Below the pieces are notes generated by a model. That model saw nothing but the letters and a program-made list of their open reading frames with translations, ran no database searches and was not told where the DNA came from. Positions 8,571 through 16,463 of a stretch of 64,000 bases of DNA are shown here, piece by piece (the stretch's first letter is position 1; every line of letters begins with the position of its first letter). This DNA comes from Vreelandella lutescens (lineage in GTDB: Bacteria > Pseudomonadota > Gammaproteobacteria > Pseudomonadales > Halomonadaceae): the NCBI RefSeq assembly GCF_014640815.1, contig NZ_BMHM01000003.1, positions 62,001 through 126,000 on the forward strand, in the 5' to 3' direction. A program made the translations under genes and the position numbers.

Positions 8571-9816
8571 TCTCGATGCGGTTACGTCCACGACGCTTGG
8601 CCAGGTAGAGCTGTTCATCGGCTTGGCTAAGCAAGTCATCGGCGCTCAGTGGTCGCATGGGCGACATGCTGGCCACGCCCATACTCGCCGTTAGGTGCGA
8701 ATGAGTGCTGGAGTAGGCGTGGGGAATGGCAAGAGAGAGCACCGCTTGGCGCAGGCATTGAGCAACCCGTACCGCTTCTTTGTCGTCTTTACCTGGCAGT
8801 ACGCAAATAAACTCTTCGCCGCCGTAGCGAGCCAGCAGGTCACGGCTTGAGTCAATACACTGATTAAGCGCAGCGGCGACCGCACGCAGCGTGTCATCGC
8901 CCATAGCGTGGCCATAGTGATCGTTAAATTCTTTAAAATTATCAATATCAATAAAGATGACGGACAGAGGCCGTTTGGCGCGCTTAGCCCATTGCCACTG
9001 CTGCGCCATGAACATATCGAAGTGACGACGGTTTGCTACGCCGGTTAAGCCGTCATACTGGGAAAGCTGGTGCAGATGGTCGCGCTGCTCTAAGCCTGAC
9101 TGAAACGCGTTAAGCAGATGATCCAGACTCTCTACCAAATGACCCAGTTCGTCATCATGGTGGCCCTTGAGAGTGGGTTTGGGCCACTGGCCGGGTCGCG
9201 TTGGGTCCGTTAGGGTAATGGCGGCGTGGACCTTCAATAGCGGGCGGGTAATAAAAATATGAAATAGCGCGATGACCAAGCCACTGAGTAAAAATGCCTC
9301 CAAGACACTTCTTCCAACGATCGCATAGCCTCGGGCTAAGAACTCTCGGGTGAGATACACCGTATCCAGTGAGAGGGCTATTTCACCGACGGTGGCTTCC
9401 GGGGTCTCACTGCCCATGTAATAGCGTAGTGGCATCTCATGATACACAATGTCGCCAAAAAGCCGTTGGCTGAGCCAGCTGGGTGAGGTGTTCTGAGAGG
9501 GGTGAAACTCTGCCAGGGCACGACCAAAATCGTCTCGGATCGCTACCTGTGAAATTTCACTATTGCTAAATAAGCCAAAGGCGATTTGGTGGGCTAGGTC
9601 CGGATTAAGTTGAAAAGCCGCCTCAGCAGCTGCGCCGTTCACAATGGCTAACTGCTGAAGAGTGCGCTTTTGAACGTCTTCACGCATGCTGCTGGCGTGC
9701 CCGAGGAGTTCGATGCTGCCCGCTACCAGGCTGATCATCACGGCGATTAACAGCGTTAGCAGGGCTTGCTTGAGCGTCAAGCGACCGCTGGCGAGAGAAG
9801 GCTTGGCAGCGCTCAA
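8551..9816 (-). CDS. Membrane-bound diguanylate cyclase (GGDEF)
   Basis: 421-aa protein with a transmembrane helix at about 17-37, a periplasmic region of about 130 residues, a second helix near 167-187, a HAMP-like linker, and a GGDEF domain from about 255. The active-site loop is GGEEF at 332-336, preceded by ARY; DxxGLTGxxNRRHFD and the metal-binding IDIDNFKEFND are intact, so c-di-GMP synthesis is expected. The allosteric RxxD inhibition site upstream of GGEEF reads SSRD, so its Arg is missing. The gene overlaps the upstream solute-binding protein gene by 4 nt (ATGA), implying translational coupling and functional partnership. Confidence 0.93.
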   Translation of the reverse strand: MSAAKPSLASGRLTLKQALLTLLIAVMISLVAGSIELLGHASSMREDVQKRTLQQLAIVNGAAAEAAFQLNPDLAHQIAFGLFSNSEISQVAIRDDFGRALAEFHPSQNTSPSWLSQRLFGDIVYHEMPLRYYMGSETPEATVGEIALSLDTVYLTREFLARGYAIVGRSVLEAFLLSGLVIALFHIFITRPLLKVHAAITLTDPTRPGQWPKPTLKGHHDDELGHLVESLDHLLNAFQSGLEQRDHLHQLSQYDGLTGVANRRHFDMFMAQQWQWAKRAKRPLSVIFIDIDNFKEFNDHYGHAMGDDTLRAVAAALNQCIDSSRDLLARYGGEEFICVLPGKDDKEAVRVAQCLRQAVLSLAIPHAYSSTHSHLTASMGVASMSPMRPLSADDLLSQADEQLYLAKRRGRNRIEIHERPA

Positions 9817-10550
9817 GGCAATAGCTCCTGCTGAAGGGTGGGGGGTGCGTCTAGGTGGCGCTGAAGGCCTTCAATGATGTTACGTTCAACGCTAGGGTGG
9901 CAGGCAAGATAGAGCGGCGCGTAATAAAACGTGAATAAGTGCTCAATCGCTAGTTCACGCTCATCAGCAAAGTATTGCCCCGTGGCTCTACCGGTCACAA
10001 TCACATCCAGTAGACCGGCCGCCAAGCGTGCCATATTCTCCCGCTCAGTGGGGGCTCGCAGCACCGTAACGCCTTTGCTGGCAACGTAATCCCCTACGGC
10101 GTCCTCGCGAAAGCTGCCCACTCGCCACTCGTTTAAGTCGTCAAGCTGTGTCACATCAAGCTGCCGTTCGACGAGGCCAAAGGCAGCCCATTCATTAATC
10201 ACGAGTGGCCCCACCCAATGAAACTGCTGCTCTCTTTCGGGGGTGCGGGTGGTGGAGTAAACGCAATGATGGTCGCGCAGCCTTGCCTCAGTATAAGCAC
10301 GTGCCCAAGGCAGTATGCGAAAATGCGCCTCAACGCCTGCATGGGACAGCGCGTTACGCAACTGCTGCGTGGCAGTACCCACCACGACACCTTGTGCGTT
10401 TTGATAATTAAACGGAGGATACTCTTCTGTATTGATGGTCAGTGGCGGCGTTTGGGCGCGGGCAAGCGTGTTGGGCTGGCCGACCAGTAACATACTCAGT
10501 GCAACAAGCAGCCAGTAAGGCTTGAAAGAAGAGAGGGAGTGCTTAACCAT
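9813..10550 (-). CDS. Periplasmic solute-binding protein, family 3, orphan
   Basis: 245-aa secreted binding protein with a signal peptide (residues about 1-35) and the PBPb/SBP_bac_3 fold beginning at INTEEYPPFNY. No ABC permease or ATPase is adjacent. It is clearly paralogous to the upstream gene's product: both carry EEYPPxNY, a PWxRxY segment and STTRTxxRExxFxWxGP. It is followed with a 4-nt overlap by the membrane diguanylate cyclase. ATG 10550 is preferred over GTG 10556 because AGGTGG sits just before it. A sensory rather than uptake role is an inference from context. Confidence 0.88.
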   Translation of the reverse strand: MVKHSLSSFKPYWLLVALSMLLVGQPNTLARAQTPPLTINTEEYPPFNYQNAQGVVVGTATQQLRNALSHAGVEAHFRILPWARAYTEARLRDHHCVYSTTRTPEREQQFHWVGPLVINEWAAFGLVERQLDVTQLDDLNEWRVGSFREDAVGDYVASKGVTVLRAPTERENMARLAAGLLDVIVTGRATGQYFADERELAIEHLFTFYYAPLYLACHPSVERNIIEGLQRHLDAPPTLQQELLP

Positions 10551-11346
10551 CACCACCTGCCTGTACGGCTAGCGAGAGCGACGTTGCACGCTCGAACGCC
10601 TGCTGCAACTGGGCCACCAGCTGCGGGTCCGTGTCGGGGTTGATGGCAAAGTACAGATAAGACTCGCTGAGCGTATAGAGCGGTTCCACGATATCGCTGG
10701 GATAGTCCGCCTGCTCGGCAATCCATTTGGCGACGTCGGTGCTGTAGGCCCATAGGTCGACGCGTTCATGTAACAGCATATGCAGCGCGCTGCGGTTATC
10801 AATGGCTGGCCGAACCAGTGTGTCAGGGTAACCGGCTTCGATGAGCGCTTGAGCACCAATATCCTCGCGGATAACGGCGACACTCAAGCCCTGCTCAATA
10901 GCGTCTTCAACAGACGCCACCTGGATATTAGCGCCTTGTCGAGCCAGCAACACAACATGATCCTGGGCGATAGGGCCGATCCACTTAAACCGGGACTCTC
11001 TGCTAGCAGTACGCGTCGTCGAAAAGAGCACCGTATTAGGACGGTGAAGGGCGAGTTCATAGCCACGCACCCAAGGGTAATAGCGTATATTACGTCTATC
11101 GAGCGGCGTGTCGGTGTGGGCCAGCATGGCCTGAAGAAGATCGATGGACGTTCCTGCTAAACGATCACCCTCTAGGTAATTGTAAGGCGGGTACTCTTCG
11201 GTAATAAAAGTAAGCGACGCCAGCGAGACAGTTGAATCGTCAGCAGCAACACGATCAGCAGAAAGAGAAGCGATTAACCACACGCACCCTAGCAACAGTG
11301 ACAGGGTGGCGAGTAAACGCTTTTTTATAATGTTGCCATGCGCCAT
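10543..11346 (-). CDS. Periplasmic solute-binding protein, family 3, first gene of the diguanylate cyclase operon
   Basis: 267-aa exported protein: signal peptide about 1-35 (basic RLLATLSLLLG core), then the SBP_bac_3 fold beginning LTFITEEYPPYNY. It resembles the next gene's product, suggesting a local duplication. The downstream gene starts inside its 3' end, and no transporter subunits are nearby. An 8-bp-arm palindrome lies 33 nt upstream. Ligand unknown; the family includes amino-acid binders, but I do not see a clear amino-acid Arg/Asp signature and would not assign one. Confidence 0.87.
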   Translation of the reverse strand: MAHGNIIKKRLLATLSLLLGCVWLIASLSADRVAADDSTVSLASLTFITEEYPPYNYLEGDRLAGTSIDLLQAMLAHTDTPLDRRNIRYYPWVRGYELALHRPNTVLFSTTRTASRESRFKWIGPIAQDHVVLLARQGANIQVASVEDAIEQGLSVAVIREDIGAQALIEAGYPDTLVRPAIDNRSALHMLLHERVDLWAYSTDVAKWIAEQADYPSDIVEPLYTLSESYLYFAINPDTDPQLVAQLQQAFERATSLSLAVQAGGDG

Positions 11347-11378
11347 CTAACTGCGTCCCTGTTATTAATTTAATCTAG

Positions 11379-11397
11379 CAAAGTTAGAGTAACTTTG
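11379..11397. promoter_or_regulatory. Operator-like palindrome in the divergent intergenic region
   Basis: CAAAGTTA and TAACTTTG flank a GAG centre: perfect 8-bp arms with a 3-bp spacer. The site lies 33 nt before the solute-binding protein/diguanylate cyclase operon and 93 nt before the divergent MFS gene. Size and symmetry suit a dimeric repressor; the cognate regulator is not encoded next to it. Confidence 0.5.
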
Positions 11398-11489
11398 TGT
11401 TTCTGTCACCTCTATTCTGTTAACGCTGTCCATAGCAGTGCGACATCGCTAACTGATAATCTTACGCCTCTTTTTAAGCGAGCACTGAT

Positions 11490-12836
11490 ATGCCGTCTGC
11501 AACTGCCTCTCCTGCCGCAACACCCTACGCCACACGGCGAGAAATTTTTGGCTGGGCAATGTTTGATTTTGCTAATCAAGCCTACACGCTGCTCATTATT
11601 ACCGTGGTATTTGGTGAGCTATTTACGACGGTCATCGTCGGTGAACGTGATGATGGCTACCGTTTAGCGAATTTTTTATGGAGTTTAGCCTTAGCCATCA
11701 GTTATTTAATGGTCGTCATTAGTGCCCCACTTTGTGGTGCCATTATGGATTACCGTGCTGAAAAGAAGCGCTTTTTGCTGTTCAGCTACATGGCAACCGT
11801 GGCGACCACGGCCATGCTCTATTTTGTCGAGCCCGGCTATGTAGTGCTTGGCCTCTTACTGATCGTGCTCTCCAACTACGCCTATTCCATGGGGGAATCA
11901 TTTATTGCCGCTTTTTTGCCAGAGTTGGGCCCGCCCGATGCGCTGGGCAAGATTTCCGGCTTTGGTTGGGCGCTAGGCTATATCGGGGGCCTTGTCGCGG
12001 CAGGCTTCACACTGATCGTGCTAGGAGAAGCCACGGCGGACAATTTTGAGCGTATCCGTTGGGTAGGCCCCTTTGCTGCTGGCTTCTTTTTAGTGGCCGC
12101 CATCCCCACGTTTTTATGGTTGAAAGAGCGGGGAGTGGCTAAACCCCGTGGCGTTTCCTATCGCCATATTGCCCGGCAACGGTTGTTGGGTACTTTCCAT
12201 GAATTACGCTACTTCAAAGATTTAAGTATTTTCTTAGTGTCATTGCTGTTTTCCATGGCGGGCGTCTACATCATTATCGCGTTTGCATTTATCTATGGCG
12301 CTCAGGTCATTGGTTGGGATGAGAGTGTGCGCAATATCATGTTTATTATTGTGCAAGTCACCGCCGCTGCTGGGGCCATCGGATTTGGCTTCTTACAAGA
12401 TAAGTTGGGAGCCAAGCACACCTATCAAATGACCCTGGCGCTGTGGGTGGCCGCTATTATCGCGATCTGGGCAACGCCCGAGTTAACCGTATGGCTCAAT
12501 GAGCAGTTTGGGTGGCAGTGGCAGGCTCAGCATGTGTTTTTGGTGGTTGGCTGCTTAGCCGGGTTGAGTTTAGGTTCTAGCCAATCGGCAAGTCGCGCCT
12601 TGGTGGGCGTCTTCTCGCCACTAGAGAAATCCGCAGAGTTTTTCGGCTTTTGGGGGTTGGCCAACAAGCTGGCGGGGGTGTTAGGCATTGTCATGTTAGG
12701 TGTTTTGCAAACGCTGATTGGTCTGCAAGCGTCTATTCTTCTCTGTGTAGGGCTGTTTATTGCAGCGATGCTGATTTGTGTTGGCGTCAACGAGCGTCGT
12801 GGCCGCGAAGCGGCAATGGCCTGGAAAAGCTCCTAA
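11490..12836 (+). CDS. MFS transporter, UMF1/Atg22-like family
   Basis: 448-aa 12-helix carrier. The N-terminal MFDFANQAYTLLIITVVF stretch is the signature of the UMF1 (MFS22) subfamily, whose bacterial members are largely uncharacterised and relate to the vacuolar amino-acid effluxer Atg22. GLSLGSSQSASRALVGVFSP in the C-terminal half is also typical. It is divergent from the solute-binding protein operon and 15 nt upstream of the retropepsin-like gene, likely co-transcribed. The start ATG lacks a strong ribosome site. Substrate unknown. Confidence 0.88.
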   Translation: MPSATASPAATPYATRREIFGWAMFDFANQAYTLLIITVVFGELFTTVIVGERDDGYRLANFLWSLALAISYLMVVISAPLCGAIMDYRAEKKRFLLFSYMATVATTAMLYFVEPGYVVLGLLLIVLSNYAYSMGESFIAAFLPELGPPDALGKISGFGWALGYIGGLVAAGFTLIVLGEATADNFERIRWVGPFAAGFFLVAAIPTFLWLKERGVAKPRGVSYRHIARQRLLGTFHELRYFKDLSIFLVSLLFSMAGVYIIIAFAFIYGAQVIGWDESVRNIMFIIVQVTAAAGAIGFGFLQDKLGAKHTYQMTLALWVAAIIAIWATPELTVWLNEQFGWQWQAQHVFLVVGCLAGLSLGSSQSASRALVGVFSPLEKSAEFFGFWGLANKLAGVLGIVMLGVLQTLIGLQASILLCVGLFIAAMLICVGVNERRGREAAMAWKSS

Positions 12837-12851
12837 TACATGAGGTGAGCA

Positions 12852-13367
12852 ATGGCGACACACAGGCCACAGCGGGGCGGCATTGTGATGATGCTGCTAT
12901 TTTGGGTGCTCTTGATGGCGGTGGGAACGTGGTGGATACAGGGCGGGCTTGAAGAGATCTTGCACCCCAACGTGAACATCATGAACACTTCACCTGATAA
13001 CGGCCCCGTTACGCTCAAGCGTAATCGAGCTGGGCACTTTGAAGCGCCAGGGCAAATTAACGGTGAACCCGTCACCTTTTTGTTGGATACCGGGGCGACT
13101 TACGTGGCGGTACCTGGGGAGCTGGCTAAACGGCTGCGCCTTGAACCGGGTCGCAGCGCTTGGTTTAACACTGCCAATGGTCGTGTGGAGGGCAACCTGA
13201 CTCAACTTGATGAAGTCGTGTTGGGAGGCATCAGGATGAACAGCGTGCAAGGCTCAATTAGCCCCGGCATGGAGCGCGATACGGTGCTGTTGGGGATGAG
13301 CTTTTTAAACCAGTTGGCGATTGAAATTCGCGGCGGAGAAATGGTTCTACGCCTGCCAGAACCGTAA
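12852..13367 (+). CDS. TIGR02281-type retropepsin-like aspartic protease, membrane-anchored
   Basis: 171-aa protein with one N-terminal transmembrane helix (about 13-33) and a clan AA retropepsin domain. The catalytic motif LLDTGAT is present with D79; the second flap-like motif VLLGMSFLNQ is near the end. Such proteins have a single DTG and are expected to work as homodimers in the periplasm; substrates are unknown. A GAGGTGAG ribosome site precedes the ATG and the gap to the MFS gene is 15 nt, so an operon is likely. Confidence 0.88.
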   Translation: MATHRPQRGGIVMMLLFWVLLMAVGTWWIQGGLEEILHPNVNIMNTSPDNGPVTLKRNRAGHFEAPGQINGEPVTFLLDTGATYVAVPGELAKRLRLEPGRSAWFNTANGRVEGNLTQLDEVVLGGIRMNSVQGSISPGMERDTVLLGMSFLNQLAIEIRGGEMVLRLPEP

Positions 13368-13438
13368 TGGCGACTTGTGTGTGTAGCAGTGATGTGCTTA
13401 GCTAAAGGCTCATGGATGCTAAAACGCAAGGAGTGACA

Positions 13439-13618
13439 ATGGGTATTGAAGTCGGCGGTTTATTAGGTCTGATCTGGCTCGTCATCGTGGTATGGGCCAT
13501 CGTTAAAGTTGCCAAAAGCTCGGCCGGTGGGTTGGCCAAATTGCTCTGGATTCTCGCGCTGCTGGTATTTCCTTTGGTGGGGTTAATCGCTTGGTTCTTA
13601 TTTGGCCCTAAAGGGTAG
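13439..13618 (+). CDS. PLDc_N (cardiolipin synthase N-terminal-like) small membrane protein
   Basis: 59-aa protein with two hydrophobic helices: one from about residue 5 to 25 and one from about 33 to 52, ending in WFLFGPKG. This matches the stand-alone PLDc_N/phospholipase-D nuclease N-terminal domain, whose function is unclear. The start at 13439 has AAGGAG six nt upstream; the longer reading from 13412 has no such site. It ends before a strong bidirectional terminator. Confidence 0.85.
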   Translation: MGIEVGGLLGLIWLVIVVWAIVKVAKSSAGGLAKLLWILALLVFPLVGLIAWFLFGPKG

Positions 13619-13642
13619 CCAAGGTCATAGCAAGATGCGCAT

Positions 13643-13677
13643 AAAAAAAGGCAGGCCTTGTTGGCCTGCCTTTTTTT
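13643..13677. terminator. Bidirectional intrinsic terminator
   Basis: Seven As, then GGCAGGCC, a TTGTT loop, GGCCTGCC and seven Ts. It works in both directions: for the PLDc_N gene on the plus strand and for the 47-aa gene on the minus strand. Confidence 0.92.
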
Positions 13678-13695
13678 ATGCAGCGATAAACAGTG

Positions 13696-13839
13696 CTATT
13701 CATCAAGCGAGGCGTTGCCATCGCTCGGCGGTGCTTTGTAGTGCCCAGGGATTCTCAGCTTCTCACCGTTGGGCAGGTCGCGCACTTGTGTTGGAACATA
13801 GACACGTTTAATGACACTTTTAGCTTTGCCACTTCCCAT
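13696..13839 (-). CDS. 47-aa small basic protein, unknown function
   Basis: Open frame with an outstanding ribosome site (AGGAGGAG, nine nt or so before ATG 13839). The product starts MGSGKAKSVIKRVYVPTQVR and contains LPNGEKLRIPGHYKAPP before an acidic end; it has no membrane span or cysteine. It ends 19 nt before a bidirectional terminator, so it forms a complete single-gene unit. I do not recognise the family. The strong translation signal and dedicated terminator argue that it is real. Confidence 0.7.
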   Translation of the reverse strand: MGSGKAKSVIKRVYVPTQVRDLPNGEKLRIPGHYKAPPSDGNASLDE

Positions 13840-14066
13840 GGCGATCTCCTCCTGTCAGATTGTCGACAGTTTGCCACTTCACATTAGCGCTTGATGTTAG
13901 AAGAATCAAGCTGACTCATAGCGTCAAGTGAAGGAAGCCTTGCGAACGTTGATGAAGGGGCAGGCGTTAGCAAGGTTTTAAGGTATCCTGGGAGCTATCA
14001 CAACCTGCTTTTGCAACGGGTGAGCGGGTGATATTACAAACTGCCTAAGCGGAGTGAAGAAAAAGG

Positions 14067-14825
14067 ATGGTAGATCACTTGGAACAGCAATTTCAAGCAC
14101 TTGGGGCACAGGATTCGGTCACCCCCGACTACCCCGATCAGGATCACGTGCTGATTATTGAAGATGATCAGCGCTTGGCGGAGCTCACCCGCGACTACCT
14201 GGAAGCGAATGGCTTCCAAGTCACGTTAGAAGCGGATGGCGCAAAAGGCGTAGATCGTATTTTAACGCTTCAGCCTGATTTGGTGATTTTGGATCTCATG
14301 TTGCCTGGCGAAGATGGTTTGGCGATCTGTCGCCGTGTGCGGCCTAATTTTGCCGGCCCCATTATGATGCTAACCGCCCGCACCGATGATCTTGATCAGG
14401 TGCTGGGGCTAGAGATGGGCGCAGACGACTACGTGCCGAAACCCGTGCAGCCTAGAGTGTTGCTGGCGCGTATGCGAGCGCTTCTACGCCGAGCCGACGG
14501 GCCTGCACCTGATGGCGAGATGCGCCTGAAGTTCGAAAATCTGGAAATTGATAATGCCACCCGAGAAGCTTGGCTCTCGGGTGACCGCATTGATCTCACC
14601 AGCGCGGAGTTTGACCTTTTGTGGTTGCTGGCGCGTAACGCTGGTCGCGTGTTGACCCGCGAAGAGATTTTCAGTGACCTGCGAGGCATTAAATACGACG
14701 GCCAAGACCGCTCAATTGATGTGCGCGTCTCGCGTATTCGACCTAAAATCGGCGACGACCCTAATCAGCCACACCGCATTAAAACGGTGCGCAGTAAAGG
14801 CTACCTGTTTGTGAAGGATAGCTAA
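14067..14825 (+). CDS. OmpR/RstA-family response regulator
   Basis: 252-aa two-component regulator: receiver domain from about residue 27 to 140 with acidic pocket IIEDD, phospho-acceptor D76 in ILDLMLPG, and conserved Lys in PKP; C-terminal winged helix from about 150 with the RSKGYLF signature. The first 25 residues extend beyond the usual receiver start; ATG 14067 has GGAG about 12 nt upstream, and a later start is possible. It is followed 15 nt later by its kinase. Sequence style is closest to RstA/RstB. Targets cannot be deduced. Confidence 0.92.
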   Translation: MVDHLEQQFQALGAQDSVTPDYPDQDHVLIIEDDQRLAELTRDYLEANGFQVTLEADGAKGVDRILTLQPDLVILDLMLPGEDGLAICRRVRPNFAGPIMMLTARTDDLDQVLGLEMGADDYVPKPVQPRVLLARMRALLRRADGPAPDGEMRLKFENLEIDNATREAWLSGDRIDLTSAEFDLLWLLARNAGRVLTREEIFSDLRGIKYDGQDRSIDVRVSRIRPKIGDDPNQPHRIKTVRSKGYLFVKDS

Positions 14826-14840
14826 AAGAGAGGTTATCTA

Positions 14841-16463
14841 ATGCGCCGAGTGCTTAGCCACGGCACGTTTTTGCGTTTCTACTTACTGCTGGGCCTAGCA
14901 CTATGCGTGGTGTTTTTTATCGCGTTAGGCGGTCGTTCGTTTATTGAGCAGGTAAGGCGTGAAGATTACCGTGAGCAGCTCGCCGCGCTACCTATGTCCT
15001 TAATGACCCAGCAGCTGGCTAGCGTGGCGATAGAGCAGCGGGAAGCGCTGCTGGGTCACTTTTCTGAACAGCTAGGGATGCAGCTCGCATTGCGAAGCAC
15101 GAGCGACGCTCAGCTCGGTTATTTTGAGCGAGCAAGAATTGAGCGAGGCACGGTATTGGTCTCAGAGGAGCCGTGGCAACTACGCCAGCGGCTGCCCATG
15201 GCCAACACAGGTGGTGAACAATGGATGCTGGAAGCCACGTTTGGAGCATGGAGTGAGCGCCAGTGGCAAGGCAGCATGGTTTTACTTGGTGAGTGGCTTT
15301 CCGCTATGCCTGTTGAGCAGAGGCAACACGCCCTGGCGCAATTGCGTCCTGGAAGTTGGCCACTCAGTCTGCTCAATGCACTGCCCGATGACTTAACCAC
15401 CGAGCAGCAGTTTCAGCTAACACTGGGGGGCGTGATTACTCGGCTGGTCTCTGACAAGCTCGCTATTACCCTGCTGTATCAACTGCCAAATACCTCTGGC
15501 GGTGCTGATCAATGGCTTCAGGCAGGCCCCATTTCTCGGGGTGACACGCTTCCGCTTAATTTGCACTTGCCGCTATTGGTTGCGCTGATGGTCGTGTTAA
15601 GCCTGATCATTTACCTGATTATGCGCAGCATTGAATCGCGCATGTCGCGGCTAGAGTTAGCGGCCACGCGAATTGCCAGCGGTCGCTTGGAAACCCGCGT
15701 CAAAGTGGAAAGTGGCGATTTCCTCGGGCGTTTAGGCATGGCGTTTAACGGCATGGCGAATCAGGTGCAGAGTCTGCTGCGCGGCCAGCAGGAGATGATT
15801 CGTGCGGTGTCTCATGAGCTGCGCACCCCGGTGGCACGTATTCGTTTTGCGGTACAGATGGTGGAGGATATGACCGACCAGCCCGCCATTCAGCGTCAGC
15901 TCCAGGGCATTGATGCGGATATCGCGGAGCTGGATGAGTTGGTAGATGAAATTTTAACCTACGCGCGGTTAGGCGGCGAAACGGTTAACGGGGCTGAGTT
16001 GGAAATGGCGCTAGTGGATTGTCGTGCCATGGCCGAACGGGTGATTGATACCCTGGCACCGCTGCACAGTGGGCAGACATTAACCTTGGTACCTGGGCCA
16101 GATATTGAGCTTCTGGCAGAGCCGCGTTACCTACAGCGGGCGCTACAAAACCTAGTGGGGAACGCCTGCCGCTATGGTAAATCTCAGGTAGTGATTCGTC
16201 TGTGGGATGAGCCGCAACTTGTGCGTATTGATGTAGAAGATGATGGGCCGGGTATCCCTTTCGACGCGCGTGCCGATGTTTTCAAGCCTTTTGCGCGCTT
16301 AGATGATAGCCGGGCCCGCAGCTCCGGTGGTTACGGGCTTGGTCTTTCGATTGTGCAGAAAATCATGACAGGCCATGGCGGTAGTGTCACCGTGGATAGC
16401 AGCCCGGCGCTGGGCGGCGCACGTTTTACGCTGCTGATTCCTCGTCGCGATTCGCCGGTTTAA
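14841..16463 (+). CDS. Sensor histidine kinase, RstB-like
   Basis: 540-aa membrane kinase: helix at about 12-30, a periplasmic region of about 210 residues, a second helix near 245-262, HAMP, HisKA with H325 in VSHELRTPVARIRF, and a HATPase_c domain with DDGPGIP and GGYGLGLSIV. It phosphorylates the response regulator encoded 15 nt upstream. AGAGAGG precedes the ATG. The last 38 nt overlap the convergent metR gene on the other strand. The periplasmic sensor region has no recognisable ligand fold by eye. Confidence 0.93.
   Translation: MRRVLSHGTFLRFYLLLGLALCVVFFIALGGRSFIEQVRREDYREQLAALPMSLMTQQLASVAIEQREALLGHFSEQLGMQLALRSTSDAQLGYFERARIERGTVLVSEEPWQLRQRLPMANTGGEQWMLEATFGAWSERQWQGSMVLLGEWLSAMPVEQRQHALAQLRPGSWPLSLLNALPDDLTTEQQFQLTLGGVITRLVSDKLAITLLYQLPNTSGGADQWLQAGPISRGDTLPLNLHLPLLVALMVVLSLIIYLIMRSIESRMSRLELAATRIASGRLETRVKVESGDFLGRLGMAFNGMANQVQSLLRGQQEMIRAVSHELRTPVARIRFAVQMVEDMTDQPAIQRQLQGIDADIAELDELVDEILTYARLGGETVNGAELEMALVDCRAMAERVIDTLAPLHSGQTLTLVPGPDIELLAEPRYLQRALQNLVGNACRYGKSQVVIRLWDEPQLVRIDVEDDGPGIPFDARADVFKPFARLDDSRARSSGGYGLGLSIVQKIMTGHGGSVTVDSSPALGGARFTLLIPRRDSPV

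Noticed and set aside
13840..14066. CTTGAT/ATCAAG inverted repeat upstream of the response regulator gene
   Set aside because: Only 6-bp arms with a 9-nt spacer; too weak to call an operator or terminator, and no good -35/-10 pair is visible around it.
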